Shown: positions 32,897-41,421 of the stretch, one piece after another | How the letters are laid out: every line of letters starts with the position of its first letter | How positions within the stretch are numbered: the first letter of the stretch is position 1 | Source: Streptococcus cuniculi | GTDB lineage: Bacteria; Bacillota; Bacilli; Lactobacillales; Streptococcaceae | Reading direction: 5' to 3' | Assembly (NCBI RefSeq): GCF_001921845.1 | Contig: NZ_MSJM01000005.1 | Span: 62,001-126,000 of the forward strand | DNA length: 64,000 nucleotides | Made by a program: the position numbers and the translations under genes | Notes under the pieces: generated by a model | Told to the model about the DNA's origin: nothing | The model's input: only the letters and a program-made list of their open reading frames with translations | Database searches by the model: none

Positions 32897-33923
32897 GAAA
32901 GTGGGAATCGCGCGTGCCCATACCAATATTGCCCTTATTAAATATTGGGGAAAGCGAGACAAGGACTTATTTTTGCCGATGAATTCGAGTTTATCGTTGA
33001 CCTTGGACGCTTTTTACACAGACACCAAGGTTGTGTTTGATGATTCCTTGACGGCAGACGAGTTTTATTTGAACCATCAAAAACAATCCGAAAAAGAAAA
33101 TCAAAAAATTTCGCAATTTTTGAATTTGTTTCGCGAATATACAGGTGAGAGGACATACGCTCGTGTCGACAGTCTCAATTTTGTCCCGACAGCGGCAGGT
33201 CTAGCGAGTTCAGCTTCTGCCTTTGCAGCTCTAGCCTTAGCGACCGCAACGGCCTTGGGACTGGAAATATCCCGCGAGGAATTATCGACCTTTGCCAGAC
33301 GTGGTTCAGGCTCTAGTACCCGTAGTTTATTCGGTGGCTTTGTCGAATGGGACATGGGGACAAGTTCAGCAGATTCGATGGCGCATCCGATTGACGATGC
33401 CAGTTGGGACATTGGCATGATTATCCTCGCAGTTGATACGGGCAAGAAAAAGATTGCCAGCCGTGTCGGCATGGAGCATACGGTTCAGACCTCGCCCTTT
33501 TATCCGATGTGGGTGGAAACAGCAGCTCAAGATTTGAAAGAGATAAAGGCTGCGATTGCACAGCGGGATTTTGAGCGAGTGGGGCAACTGACCGAGCATA
33601 ATGGTATGAAAATGCATGCGACAACCCTGTCTGCCAATCCTCCCTTTACCTACTGGACGGCCGATACGGTACGAGCGCAGGACGCAGTTCGTCAGGTGCG
33701 GGAAGACTTAGGATTGCCAGCTTATATGACCATGGATGCTGGTCCCAATGTCAAGGTGCTCTGCCGAGCGAGCGACATGGAGCGGCTGGTCAATGGCTTG
33801 ACAGAGTATCTGCCGACAGAGCAAGTCTTGACCAGTCTTCCGGGATGTGGCGCCTATACCTTATCAGACGCGGACTGGCAGGAGTCGCAAGGTACTTTCT
33901 CGAGAGGTGGAGACCATGATTGA
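32889..33923 (+). CDS. mvaD: Diphosphomevalonate decarboxylase
   Basis: A 344-residue GHMP-family enzyme that decarboxylates diphosphomevalonate to isopentenyl diphosphate with ATP. It shows ALIKYWGKRDKDLFLPMNSS near the N terminus, the ATP loop AAGLASSASAFAALA, GSGSTRSLFGGF and the late TMDAGPNVKVL with the catalytic Asp region. It overlaps mvaK1 by eight bases and mvaK2 by eight bases, so the operon is tightly coupled. Confidence 0.95.
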   Translation: MSKKVGIARAHTNIALIKYWGKRDKDLFLPMNSSLSLTLDAFYTDTKVVFDDSLTADEFYLNHQKQSEKENQKISQFLNLFREYTGERTYARVDSLNFVPTAAGLASSASAFAALALATATALGLEISREELSTFARRGSGSSTRSLFGGFVEWDMGTSSADSMAHPIDDASWDIGMIILAVDTGKKKIASRVGMEHTVQTSPFYPMWVETAAQDLKEIKAAIAQRDFERVGQLTEHNGMKMHATTLSANPPFTYWTADTVRAQDAVRQVREDLGLPAYMTMDAGPNVKVLCRASDMERLVNGLTEYLPTEQVLTSLPGCGAYTLSDADWQESQGTFSRGGDHD

Positions 33924-34992
33924 AGCGAGCGCACCTGGGAAATTGTACCTAGCAGGGGAATATGCGGTCGTTGAAGCGGGGTATCCAGCCGTTATTGCAG
34001 CGGTTGACCAGCACTTATTTGTCCGCTTGGAGCAGGTTGAGACAGGAAAGATTCATTCCACTCAACATCCTGACTTATTTGTTACTTGGACTCGTCATGA
34101 CCATCACATTTGTCCAGGTGCGACCAATCCCTACCAGTTGATTACCAGCAGTATGCAGGTAGTGGAGGACTATGTCCGTGCGTTGGGAGTTGACACAGAG
34201 ACATTCTATCAAGTTGAGATTCGTTCGGACTTAGATGATGAGCAGTCTGGCACCAAGTATGGGCTTGGCTCTTCAGGGGCAGTAACAGTTGGCGTCGTCA
34301 AGGCCTTGTTAGCTTATTATAAACAAGCTGCGGTACCGCTATTGGTGTATAAGCTCTCAGCTCTTGCCCAGTTACGCATCGGTGCGTCAGGCTCCTTTGG
34401 TGACCTCGCCGCCTCCAGTTTTGGTGGAATTGTCGCCTATCATTCGGTTGATAGGACTTGGCTCAAAGAAGCGATGGAGTGCTTGACGATTCTTGAGTTG
34501 GTAGCGCAAGACTGGCAGGGCTTATCTATCGAGTCGCTTGATTTACCAGAGGGACTAGAGCTACTGGTTGGTTGGACAGGCTCTGCGGCTTCGACAGACC
34601 AATTGGTGGCAGGTATGCAGGGACAACTCCAGCAGGAAGAAAAAGAAGCTGTCCACCGTCAATTTTTAACTGCCAATCGTCTTTGTCTGGAGCAGTTCAT
34701 TCAAGCCTGTAAAGCAAATGATAGGGAAACTGTCAGAGAAGCCATTCGAACCAATCGGCAGCAGTTACAGGACTTTTCGGCTGGTATGGGAATCGTGATT
34801 GAAACACCTCAACTTGCCCGATTATGCCAGCTGGCTCTAGCACAAGGAGCCGTTGCCAAATCTTCAGGAGCAGGCGGCGGGGACTGTGGCATTTGCTTGG
34901 TGGATTCCCCTAAACAGAAAGAGAAGATTACAAAGGCCTGGGAAGAAGTAGGAATTGTTCCCTTACCCTTGTCAATCGCTTATAGAGAATAA
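33916..34992 (+). CDS. mvaK2: Phosphomevalonate kinase
   Basis: A 358-residue GHMP kinase making diphosphomevalonate. It shows ASAPGKLYLAGEYAVVE at the N terminus, KYGLGSSGAVTVGVVKALL as ATP loop and SSGAGGGDCGICLV near the C terminus. I use the ATG at 33916, which overlaps the mvaD stop; GAGGTGG gives the ribosome site. A longer in-frame start inside mvaD is not supported. fni follows after nine bases. Confidence 0.95.
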   Translation: MIEASAPGKLYLAGEYAVVEAGYPAVIAAVDQHLFVRLEQVETGKIHSTQHPDLFVTWTRHDHHICPGATNPYQLITSSMQVVEDYVRALGVDTETFYQVEIRSDLDDEQSGTKYGLGSSGAVTVGVVKALLAYYKQAAVPLLVYKLSALAQLRIGASGSFGDLAASSFGGIVAYHSVDRTWLKEAMECLTILELVAQDWQGLSIESLDLPEGLELLVGWTGSAASTDQLVAGMQGQLQQEEKEAVHRQFLTANRLCLEQFIQACKANDRETVREAIRTNRQQLQDFSAGMGIVIETPQLARLCQLALAQGAVAKSSGAGGGDCGICLVDSPKQKEKITKAWEEVGIVPLPLSIAYRE

Positions 34993-35001
34993 GGAGAAAT
35001 C

Positions 35002-36099
35002 ATGTTGGAAAATGAACTTGTTGCTCCAAATCGCAAAGATCAGCATGTGGCCTTGGCCAATCAGCAATTTACAATGGCATCAGCAAGCGATATGGAACAG
35101 ACACGCTTTGTCCATCATTCATTACCAGAGATGAAAGTGGCCGATGTTTGTTTAAAAACTTCTGTAGCAGGCCTAGAGTTTGCCATGCCCTTTTTTGTCA
35201 ATGCGATGACAGGTGGGAGTGAAAAAACAGGGAAAATCAATCAACTATTAGGGATTCTAGGCCATGAAACCAAGGTTCCTTTGGCGACGGGTTCGGTGAG
35301 TGCAGCCTTAACAGATCCAAGTGTGGCAGATACTTTTTCCATTATGCGTAAAGAAAATCCTCATGGGATTATCTTTGCAAACCTAGGAGCTCATCATGGT
35401 GTGGACAATGCCAAGCGGGCTGTAGATTTACTAGAAGCAGACGGTCTACAAATCCACTTGAATGCCCCTCAAGAAATCGTTATGCCTGAGGGAGACCGTG
35501 ATTTTTCAATGTGGTTGAAGAATATAGAGCAGATTGTTGCTGCGCTTGAGGTACCAGTCATTGTGAAAGAAGTCGGCTTTGGAATGAGCCGTGAAACGGT
35601 GGCTCAATTAGCCTCTATTGGTGTTGAAACGGTTGATATTTCTGGAGTAGGCGGGACGGACTTTGCGAAAATTGAGAATGCTCGTCGGACAAGAAGTCGC
35701 TATGACTATCTACATGGTTGGGGGCAATCGACTATGATCTCCATGGTAGAAGCCATAAGTTTACCTGCAGCTAGTCGTCCGCAAATCATTGCTTCAGGCG
35801 GTGTTAAGAATCCCTTAGATATCGTCAAATTACTGGCAGTGGGGGCAGAAGCAGTAGGCTTGTCCAACCGCTTTTTGCAACTAGTCAAGGAGAAAAATTC
35901 CGTTGAACAGGCTGTTGAAGAAGTGCAGGTATTTTGCGAGAGTATTGCTTCGATTATGACCTTGCTAGGCGCTCGAAATGTAGCTGATTTACGTCAAACG
36001 GACCTTGTCCTAGCGCCAGCAGTCCAAGCCTGGTGTTCGGCTCGGGGAATTGATTGGACGCATTATGCCAACCGTTCGTCCAGAAGCATTGAAAAGTAA
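35002..36099 (+). CDS. fni: Type 2 isopentenyl-diphosphate delta-isomerase
   Basis: A 365-residue FMN- and NAD(P)H-dependent isomerase that interconverts isopentenyl and dimethylallyl diphosphate. It shows NRKDQHVALA at the N terminus, FVNAMTGGSEKTGKINQ, IFANLGAH, VKEVGFGMSRET and the FMN phosphate site IIASGGVKNPLD. A short C-terminal tail (WTHYANRSSRSIEK) extends beyond the core fold. It ends the mevalonate operon. Confidence 0.94.
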   Translation: MLENELVAPNRKDQHVALANQQFTMASASDMEQTRFVHHSLPEMKVADVCLKTSVAGLEFAMPFFVNAMTGGSEKTGKINQLLGILGHETKVPLATGSVSAALTDPSVADTFSIMRKENPHGIIFANLGAHHGVDNAKRAVDLLEADGLQIHLNAPQEIVMPEGDRDFSMWLKNIEQIVAALEVPVIVKEVGFGMSRETVAQLASIGVETVDISGVGGTDFAKIENARRTRSRYDYLHGWGQSTMISMVEAISLPAASRPQIIASGGVKNPLDIVKLLAVGAEAVGLSNRFLQLVKEKNSVEQAVEEVQVFCESIASIMTLLGARNVADLRQTDLVLAPAVQAWCSARGIDWTHYANRSSRSIEK

Positions 36100-36172
36100 C
36101 TTTGTAAGTTTTTTGAAAAATGATGAAAATTTCAAGCATAAGTCTTGATTTTTTCTTTTGTTTAGATTAAAA

Positions 36173-36199
36173 TTGACTAGTCAATAATTGATAAGTCAA
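36173..36199 (+). promoter_or_regulatory. Two dyads before the marR gene
   Basis: TTGACTAGTCAA (36173-36184, perfect palindrome) and TTGATAAGTCAA (36188-36199, near palindrome) stand 15 bases apart, 18-44 bases before the marR ATG. They are likely MarR autoregulatory operators. Confidence 0.65.
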
Positions 36200-36216
36200 T
36201 CATAAAAGGAAATGTC

Positions 36217-36651
36217 ATGCTAGCAATAAACGACCTACTGTATCAACTCCACGTAACGGATCAGGCGATTACCCAGTTGTTTGAAAAGCGTTTGGGAATC
36301 AGTCTGACACGATATGAACTCTTGCAGTTTTTATTGGAATCAGCTCCTTGTAGCCAGATTCGACTGCAGGAAGTGTTGAAAATTGATCAGGCTGCTCTGA
36401 CTCGTCATTTTAAGATTTTGGAGGAAAGTGGCTATGTGACCAGGACCCGCAATCCGCAAAATCAAAGGGAGATTCTGGTGGATGTGACAGAGTTTGCAAA
36501 AAAACAGCTCGTCACGTCTCCTCCGCGCCATCATTTGGCTGTAAAAGCGCAGATAGAGCAGATTTTAACGGATGAGGAAACGCATACGTTTCAAAACTTG
36601 TTGGACAAGCTAGTAACAGGCTTAGAAACGATTACGATTGACAAAGATTAG
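36217..36651 (+). CDS. MarR-family transcriptional regulator
   Basis: A 144-residue winged-helix regulator. The helix-turn-helix lies in QIRLQEVLKIDQAALTRHF and the wing in LEESGYVTRTRNPQNQREI. It forms a pair with the DUF1304 membrane protein 13 bases downstream, a pairing seen in other Firmicutes where MarR proteins sense small organic ligands. The ATG follows AAAAGGAAATGTC. Confidence 0.9.
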   Translation: MLAINDLLYQLHVTDQAITQLFEKRLGISLTRYELLQFLLESAPCSQIRLQEVLKIDQAALTRHFKILEESGYVTRTRNPQNQREILVDVTEFAKKQLVTSPPRHHLAVKAQIEQILTDEETHTFQNLLDKLVTGLETITIDKD

Positions 36652-36664
36652 AAAGAAGGAAACT

Positions 36665-37027
36665 ATGTCACTCATTACTACGATTTTAGCAACCATTGTT
36701 GCTCTCGAACACCTCTACATTTTTTATCTTGAGACGATTGCAACGACATCAGCCAAGACCAGTCAGACTTTTCATATGGCTCAAGACGAGTTGGCGCGCC
36801 CATCTGTTACAGTTCTCTTTAAAAACCAAGGGATTTACAATGGATTATTAGCAGTCTTTCTTCTCTATGGGATTTTCATTTCTCATAACTTGGAAATTGT
36901 GACGATTTTCGTCTTGTATGTGATTGGCGCAGCGGTTTATGGTGCAGCAACCTCTAACAAATCGATTCTCTTGAAACAAGGTGGACCAGCGATTTTAGCG
37001 CTCTTGAGTATTTTATTATTGAAATAA
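36665..37027 (+). CDS. DUF1304-family membrane protein
   Basis: A 120-residue protein with four hydrophobic segments (about 3-22, 50-68, 72-92, 100-119) and an N-terminal helix with ALEHLYIFYLE, typical of DUF1304. Function unknown. I use the ATG at 36665 after GAAAGAAGGA; an in-frame start 27 bases upstream overlaps the marR stop codon. A terminator follows. Confidence 0.85.
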   Translation: MSLITTILATIVALEHLYIFYLETIATTSAKTSQTFHMAQDELARPSVTVLFKNQGIYNGLLAVFLLYGIFISHNLEIVTIFVLYVIGAAVYGAATSNKSILLKQGGPAILALLSILLLK

Positions 37028-37051
37028 ACGAAGGTCGTTCTTCGTTTTTTT
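37027..37051 (+). terminator. Terminator of marR-DUF1304
   Basis: AACGAAG and CTTCGTT form a 7-bp stem with a six-base loop and a seven-T run, overlapping the DUF1304 stop codon. Confidence 0.8.
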
Positions 37052-37114
37052 GCTGTATCAGGGTATGTTTAGAGGGGATAAGCGCAAAGTCTTTTTCTAT
37101 TTTGGGAAAAAGGA

Positions 37115-37120
37115 TATAAT
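37115..37120 (+). promoter_or_regulatory. -10 box of the Ser/Thr-rich lipoprotein gene
   Basis: A consensus TATAAT 34 bases before the ATG at 37155. No clear -35 box is found. Confidence 0.45.
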
Positions 37121-37154
37121 AGGGGTAGGAAAGCAATGCGAAAGGAGTGTTTTC

Positions 37155-37715
37155 ATGAACACAAATAGTTGGATGAAAAGCCTATCTCTGATGGCGGTAG
37201 TGAGTGTGTCTCTGTTAACCGCTTGTTCGCTGTCAACAGGCAAGTCAGCAGGTGCAAGTAGTAGTTCTACGACTCCAGCTACAATGGATGCGTCCACTTC
37301 CACGATGAGCGCAAGTGATACTTCCTCTAGTAGTGTAGAACCTTCAGCATCGTCCACGAACCTTGGAGTAAGTCAAATGCAGGTGTCAGAGCTGGTTGAT
37401 GGTCATTATGCTAGTGTAAAAGGAAGCTGGCAGGACGCAGCAGGGAACCAATTGACCTTTGATGAACACGGCTTGGTTTCAGATGTTTATACGAGTTATG
37501 GTCTGTCTGCGACAGATTATGGGACAGCTTCTGGCGGTGTCTATGGTGGGGATACAGGTGGTTTCTTGCTTGAATTTATCCCCGCAGGTATCACGATTCA
37601 AAGCAATGACCAGTTCACCGATACATCTGACACTAGCAAGGACCGTATCTGGACAGGTGTTGGAATCAATACCTTTGCTGAACAAGGCCAGTTCTACTAT
37701 CGAGTTGAGGAGTAG
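37155..37715 (+). CDS. Surface lipoprotein with Ser/Thr-rich linker, DUF6287-like
   Basis: A 186-residue exported lipoprotein. Signal peptide and lipobox VSLLTAC place the lipidated cysteine at residue 24. A Ser/Thr-rich linker of about 45 residues follows, then a domain with DGHYASVKGSWQDAAGNQL that looks like the DUF6287 domain of streptococcal lipoproteins. I use the ATG at 37155 after AAAGGAG. It is a single gene between two terminators. Function unknown. Confidence 0.75.
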   Translation: MNTNSWMKSLSLMAVVSVSLLTACSLSTGKSAGASSSSTTPATMDASTSTMSASDTSSSSVEPSASSTNLGVSQMQVSELVDGHYASVKGSWQDAAGNQLTFDEHGLVSDVYTSYGLSATDYGTASGGVYGGDTGGFLLEFIPAGITIQSNDQFTDTSDTSKDRIWTGVGINTFAEQGQFYYRVEE

Positions 37716-37752
37716 TGAGAACCGTGGAGTGAAAACGAAAATGATACATTAG

Positions 37753-37844
37753 ATAGTGAATTAAATAAAGGTTAGGACATCGTTCAGTCGTTTTGATTAA
37801 GGCCAGTTCTATCTGCAGCTCCTTGCCTTTCTCAACCCACTATA
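37753..37844. repeat. RUP-like element 1
   Basis: A 92-base element from ATAGTGAATTAAATAAAGG to TCTCAACCCACTATA. It shares TTAGGACATCGTTCAGTCG and CAGTTCTATCTGCAGCTCC with elements at 44089 and 52099. Ends are inverted repeats with TATA. It resembles RUP, the roughly 107-bp pneumococcal element thought to be moved by an IS630-type transposase. This copy has lost part of its interior. Confidence 0.75.
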
Positions 37845-37873
37845 AAAATCCCAGTCGTGTGGCTGGGATTTTT
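37845..37873. terminator. Bidirectional terminator between the lipoprotein and GH92 genes
   Basis: AAAATCCCAG and CTGGGATTTT form a 10-bp stem with an eight-base loop. It serves both convergent genes. Confidence 0.85.
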
Positions 37874-37879
37874 GCTTTG

Positions 37880-39967
37880 CTAGGATACTGGTAACCAAGA
37901 AAGGCTAAAGTCGAGTTGACTGCTGGTAAGGAGCTCGTGGTGAGAAAGGCTGGTTGCGGGCTTGCCATCAAGGGCAATGCTCTTGACAAAGTTGAAATGA
38001 GGGTGGTTATCGTGGCTTGTAATCGTGAGCCATTTGTCATTTGTGGGAAGATAAATCTTGAACTTTGGAAAGAGGGGGACGCCGCAGACATATTCGTCCT
38101 TACCGGGGCAGAGTGGGTAAAAGCCTAGGCAGCTAAAAAGGTACCAGGCAGACATACTGCCATTGTCTTCGTCACCCGGATAGGCCTCAAAGCCCGGTTG
38201 GAAACTTTCTTGGCGAATGCTTTTGATCAGGAGGCTAGTGTATTCTGGGCGCAGACTTTTTTGGAAGAGGTAGGGGATGTGGAAGCTCGGTTGGTTGGAA
38301 ATGGCAAGCTGGCCGAAGTTTTGGGTCGCCATCTCGCTCATCTCGTGGATTTCGTAGCCATAACCCGTGACCTCAAAGAGGGGCTTGCTGTTGCAGACGT
38401 GAAGGAGATAGTCGGTGAAGGCTTGCTCTCCTCCCATGGCTTGCCTTAGCCCATCTATATCGTGGAGAATTCCCAAAGTCGCTTGGATACTGGAACATTC
38501 GGCATAGTCCTGTCCCCAGCTATAGGGTGAAAAGTTTGGACGCCAGTTGCCCTGCTCATCTTTGGCTCGGAGATAGCCCGTATCAAGGTCAAAAAGGTGT
38601 AGGTAGTTTTTGGACTGTTGCTGGTATTCTTCAGCGATGGAATCGTGTCCGAGTTTTTTGGCGACAGTCGCAATACAAAAGTCGCTGTAGGTGTAGTCAA
38701 TGGTATGGCTGACACTTTCATGAAATTGGGTATAGGGGAGGTAGCCAAGTTCTTTGTAAGTATCGGCTCCATGACGTCCAAAGATATTTTTCGGATCGGT
38801 CTTTTCAGCCGTATCAAGCATGGCCTGAAAGAGTTGTTCGTGAAGCTCTGGAGCAATCTCTTTGGTGCAGGCATCGGCAATAACCCCATCGATTAGGGTA
38901 CCGGGCATCATCCCTCGTTCGTCAGGCGCCAGCCATTTTGGCAGGTAGCCAGTTTCCTGATAGAAATGCAAGAATCCTTCTAAAAAAGCAGTGTATTGCT
39001 CGGGTGCTACGAGGGCAAAGAGAGGAAAGGAGGTGCGGAAGGTATCCCAAAAACCATTGTTGGTAAAGAATTTCCCGGGGCGGACTTGGTTAGAAGCAAG
39101 GTCAAGGTGGATTTCCTGCCCTTGAGGGTCTAGTTCATAGAAGGTCTGTGGGAAGAGGAAAGTTCGATAGAGGGCATGGTGAAACATGCGGGTATCGTAG
39201 CCTCCGTCATCGACAATTTCAAAGCGATGGAGGTACCGGAGCCAGCTTTCCTTGGCTTGGATTTTGCAGTCCTCAAAAGGACGGTCTGGTGTATTGAATA
39301 AGGCCTGCTCGTGGGAAATGTAGGACGTTCCAATCTGTACTTCTGCCTGTGGTGCAGCCAGTTCAATGAGGGTATCCTGCTCCAGTTGGCTCACGGCTGT
39401 AATCGCTGTGTCAAAGCGCAGATGAACATAGAGTGTAATAGGTTTGTGGGTAGTTTCGGTGACATCCTGTACGCAACCTCGTAGGGAGTGGCTGTCGATT
39501 TGTTCAAATGTACAGCCTTTTTCGCTATGGAGAAAAAGGGCCAAGTCTTGTTGCCTGAGACTTTGGAGCTTCAGGCAGGCACCATAGGTCGTAGGTGTCA
39601 GCTCAGTCGTGATTTGGTAGCGCTCGGAGTGAATGGCCAAGTGGTGCGGATGGAAGGTGGCCTCTTTTGGTCGGTAACTGCTCTGGCGGTGAAAGAGGCT
39701 GGCTTGTGTCATCTTTCCTGTAACAGGGGTCAATAGCAGCCAAGCATAATCACCAATCCATGGACTTGCTTGGTGGGTCAGCCGTATGCCTTGAAAAATC
39801 GGAATGGTCGGATTGAAGAACCAGGACCCCTGATTATCGGTCGTTTGGGGAACAAAATAATTCATGCCAAATGGTAGGCCTGTGTAGGGCAGAGTGTTGC
39901 CGTTTGAGTAGGCGTGGCAGTTTTCAGAGCCGTAGCGGGTGTCGATGTGTTCGAGGATTGTTTTCAT
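37880..39967 (-). CDS. GH92 alpha-1,2-mannosidase
   Basis: A 695-residue calcium-dependent inverting alpha-mannosidase of family GH92. It begins with DTRYGSENCHAYSNGNTLPY, typical of the family, and shows FWDTFRTSFPLFALV (about 308), SVSHTIDYTYSDFC and PGFEAYPGDEDNGSMSAWY near the C terminus. There is no signal peptide, so it acts in the cytoplasm on imported glycans, trimming alpha-1,2-linked mannose from high-mannose N-glycans. It is divergent from the GH125-GH38 pair. The pneumococcal homologue belongs to the same locus. Confidence 0.93.
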   Translation of the reverse strand: MKTILEHIDTRYGSENCHAYSNGNTLPYTGLPFGMNYFVPQTTDNQGSWFFNPTIPIFQGIRLTHQASPWIGDYAWLLLTPVTGKMTQASLFHRQSSYRPKEATFHPHHLAIHSERYQITTELTPTTYGACLKLQSLRQQDLALFLHSEKGCTFEQIDSHSLRGCVQDVTETTHKPITLYVHLRFDTAITAVSQLEQDTLIELAAPQAEVQIGTSYISHEQALFNTPDRPFEDCKIQAKESWLRYLHRFEIVDDGGYDTRMFHHALYRTFLFPQTFYELDPQGQEIHLDLASNQVRPGKFFTNNGFWDTFRTSFPLFALVAPEQYTAFLEGFLHFYQETGYLPKWLAPDERGMMPGTLIDGVIADACTKEIAPELHEQLFQAMLDTAEKTDPKNIFGRHGADTYKELGYLPYTQFHESVSHTIDYTYSDFCIATVAKKLGHDSIAEEYQQQSKNYLHLFDLDTGYLRAKDEQGNWRPNFSPYSWGQDYAECSSIQATLGILHDIDGLRQAMGGEQAFTDYLLHVCNSKPLFEVTGYGYEIHEMSEMATQNFGQLAISNQPSFHIPYLFQKSLRPEYTSLLIKSIRQESFQPGFEAYPGDEDNGSMSAWYLFSCLGFYPLCPGKDEYVCGVPLFPKFKIYLPTNDKWLTITSHDNHPHFNFVKSIALDGKPATSLSHHELLTSSQLDFSLSWLPVS

Positions 39968-40092
39968 GTATTATCTCTCCGTGAAAGTGTTTTCTAACAT
40001 GATTATATCATGATTTTTTTCCATAGGGACAAGTGGAAAAGATATTATCGAAAGGACTATAGTTTGTGTAGGATTTTTATCGTGCTTTGTTT

Positions 40093-40098
40093 TATACT
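40093..40098 (+). promoter_or_regulatory. -10 box of the GH125-GH38 operon
   Basis: TATACT, 36 bases before the GH125 ATG; no clear -35 box is found. AAAGGAGAC precedes the start codon. Confidence 0.4.
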
Positions 40099-40133
40099 AG
40101 AAACTGAGAAATAGTCTAAGTAAAGGAGACAAT

Positions 40134-41420
40134 ATGTATTCAAAAGAACTAGTCAATCAATGGTTGCAAGCGATTGCAGAAAAGGCAAAAGATCATCCAG
40201 AATGGGTGCAGGTCTTTGAGCGTTGCTATACAGATACGCTGGACAATACGGTGAAACAGTTAGATGACGATACAGCCTTTGTCTTGACGGGAGATATTCC
40301 TGCCATGTGGTTGCGCGATTCGACTGCTCAGATTAAGCCTTATTTGTTTTTGGCTAAGACCGATGACCGCCTGCGCAAGACCATTTTAGGAGTGTTGAGA
40401 CGCCAGCTTCGTTTTATTTTGCACGATCCGTATGCCAACGCTTTTAACATGGAAGAAAATTGGAAAGGGCATCACGAGACGGATCAGACGGATTTGACCG
40501 GCTGGATCTGGGAGCGGAAATATGAAGTGGATTCGCTCTGCTATCCGTTGCAGTTGGCCTATCTCTTGTGGAAGGTGACGGGGGAAACAAGTCACTTTGA
40601 TGAGGAGTTCATCGCAGCTACGAAAGAAATTATCCAGCTTTGGAAATTGGAACAGGACCATAGCCGTTCCCAGTATTCGTTTGTTCGAGAAGGAGACCGT
40701 CAGGAAGATACCCTGGTGAATGACGGGGCTGGACCAGCCTTTGGTTTTACGGGAATGACCTGGTCTGGTTTTCGGCCGAGCGATGACGCCTGTGAGTATA
40801 GCTACCTTGTTCCGTCTAATATGTTTGCGACGGTTGTCTTGGGCTATGTCGTAGAAATCTTTGAAGAGTTGCAGCTGTCTGATAGCGATGAGATTGTGCC
40901 ACAGGCAAGAGAATTGCAGGCAGAAATCAAAGAGGGAATCGAAACCTACGGACGAACTAAAAATCAGGCGGGGGAAACCATCTATGCCTTTGAAGTCGAT
41001 GGTTTGGGCAATGCCAGCATTATGGACGATCCAAATGTGCCGAGCCTCCTTGCGGCTCCTTACCTAGGCTATTGTGAGATGGACGATGAGGTCTATCAAG
41101 CGACACGCCGGACGATTTTAAGCACGGAAAACCCTTATTATTACGAGGGAGAATATGCCAAAGGTTTGGGAAGTTCCCATACATTTTACCGCTATATCTG
41201 GCCGATTGCGCTCTGTATCGAGGGCTTGACGACCAAGGATCAGGCAGAAAAAGAGCGGATTTTGGACTTGTTGGTGGCTTGTGACGGTGGGACAGGTGTC
41301 ATGCACGAAAGTTTCCATGTGGATGATCCGACCAAGTTCTCACGCGAATGGTTCTCATGGGCCAATATGATGTTTTGTGAACTAGTGCTTGATTATTATG
41401 GAATGAGAGTGGAGGTGTAG
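40134..41420 (+). CDS. GH125 exo-alpha-1,6-mannosidase
   Basis: A 428-residue enzyme of family GH125 that removes non-reducing alpha-1,6-linked mannose. It shows TGDIPAMWLRDSTAQIKPYL (about 52-71), the Trp-Leu-Arg-Asp signature of the family, NDGAGPAFGFTGMTWSGFRP and a late GGTGVMHESFHVDDPTKF. No signal peptide is present, so it acts in the cytoplasm. It is one base apart from the GH38 gene and works after GH92 and GH38 on the mannose core. Confidence 0.93.
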   Translation: MYSKELVNQWLQAIAEKAKDHPEWVQVFERCYTDTLDNTVKQLDDDTAFVLTGDIPAMWLRDSTAQIKPYLFLAKTDDRLRKTILGVLRRQLRFILHDPYANAFNMEENWKGHHETDQTDLTGWIWERKYEVDSLCYPLQLAYLLWKVTGETSHFDEEFIAATKEIIQLWKLEQDHSRSQYSFVREGDRQEDTLVNDGAGPAFGFTGMTWSGFRPSDDACEYSYLVPSNMFATVVLGYVVEIFEELQLSDSDEIVPQARELQAEIKEGIETYGRTKNQAGETIYAFEVDGLGNASIMDDPNVPSLLAAPYLGYCEMDDEVYQATRRTILSTENPYYYEGEYAKGLGSSHTFYRYIWPIALCIEGLTTKDQAEKERILDLLVACDGGTGVMHESFHVDDPTKFSREWFSWANMMFCELVLDYYGMRVEV

Positions 41421-41421
41421 A

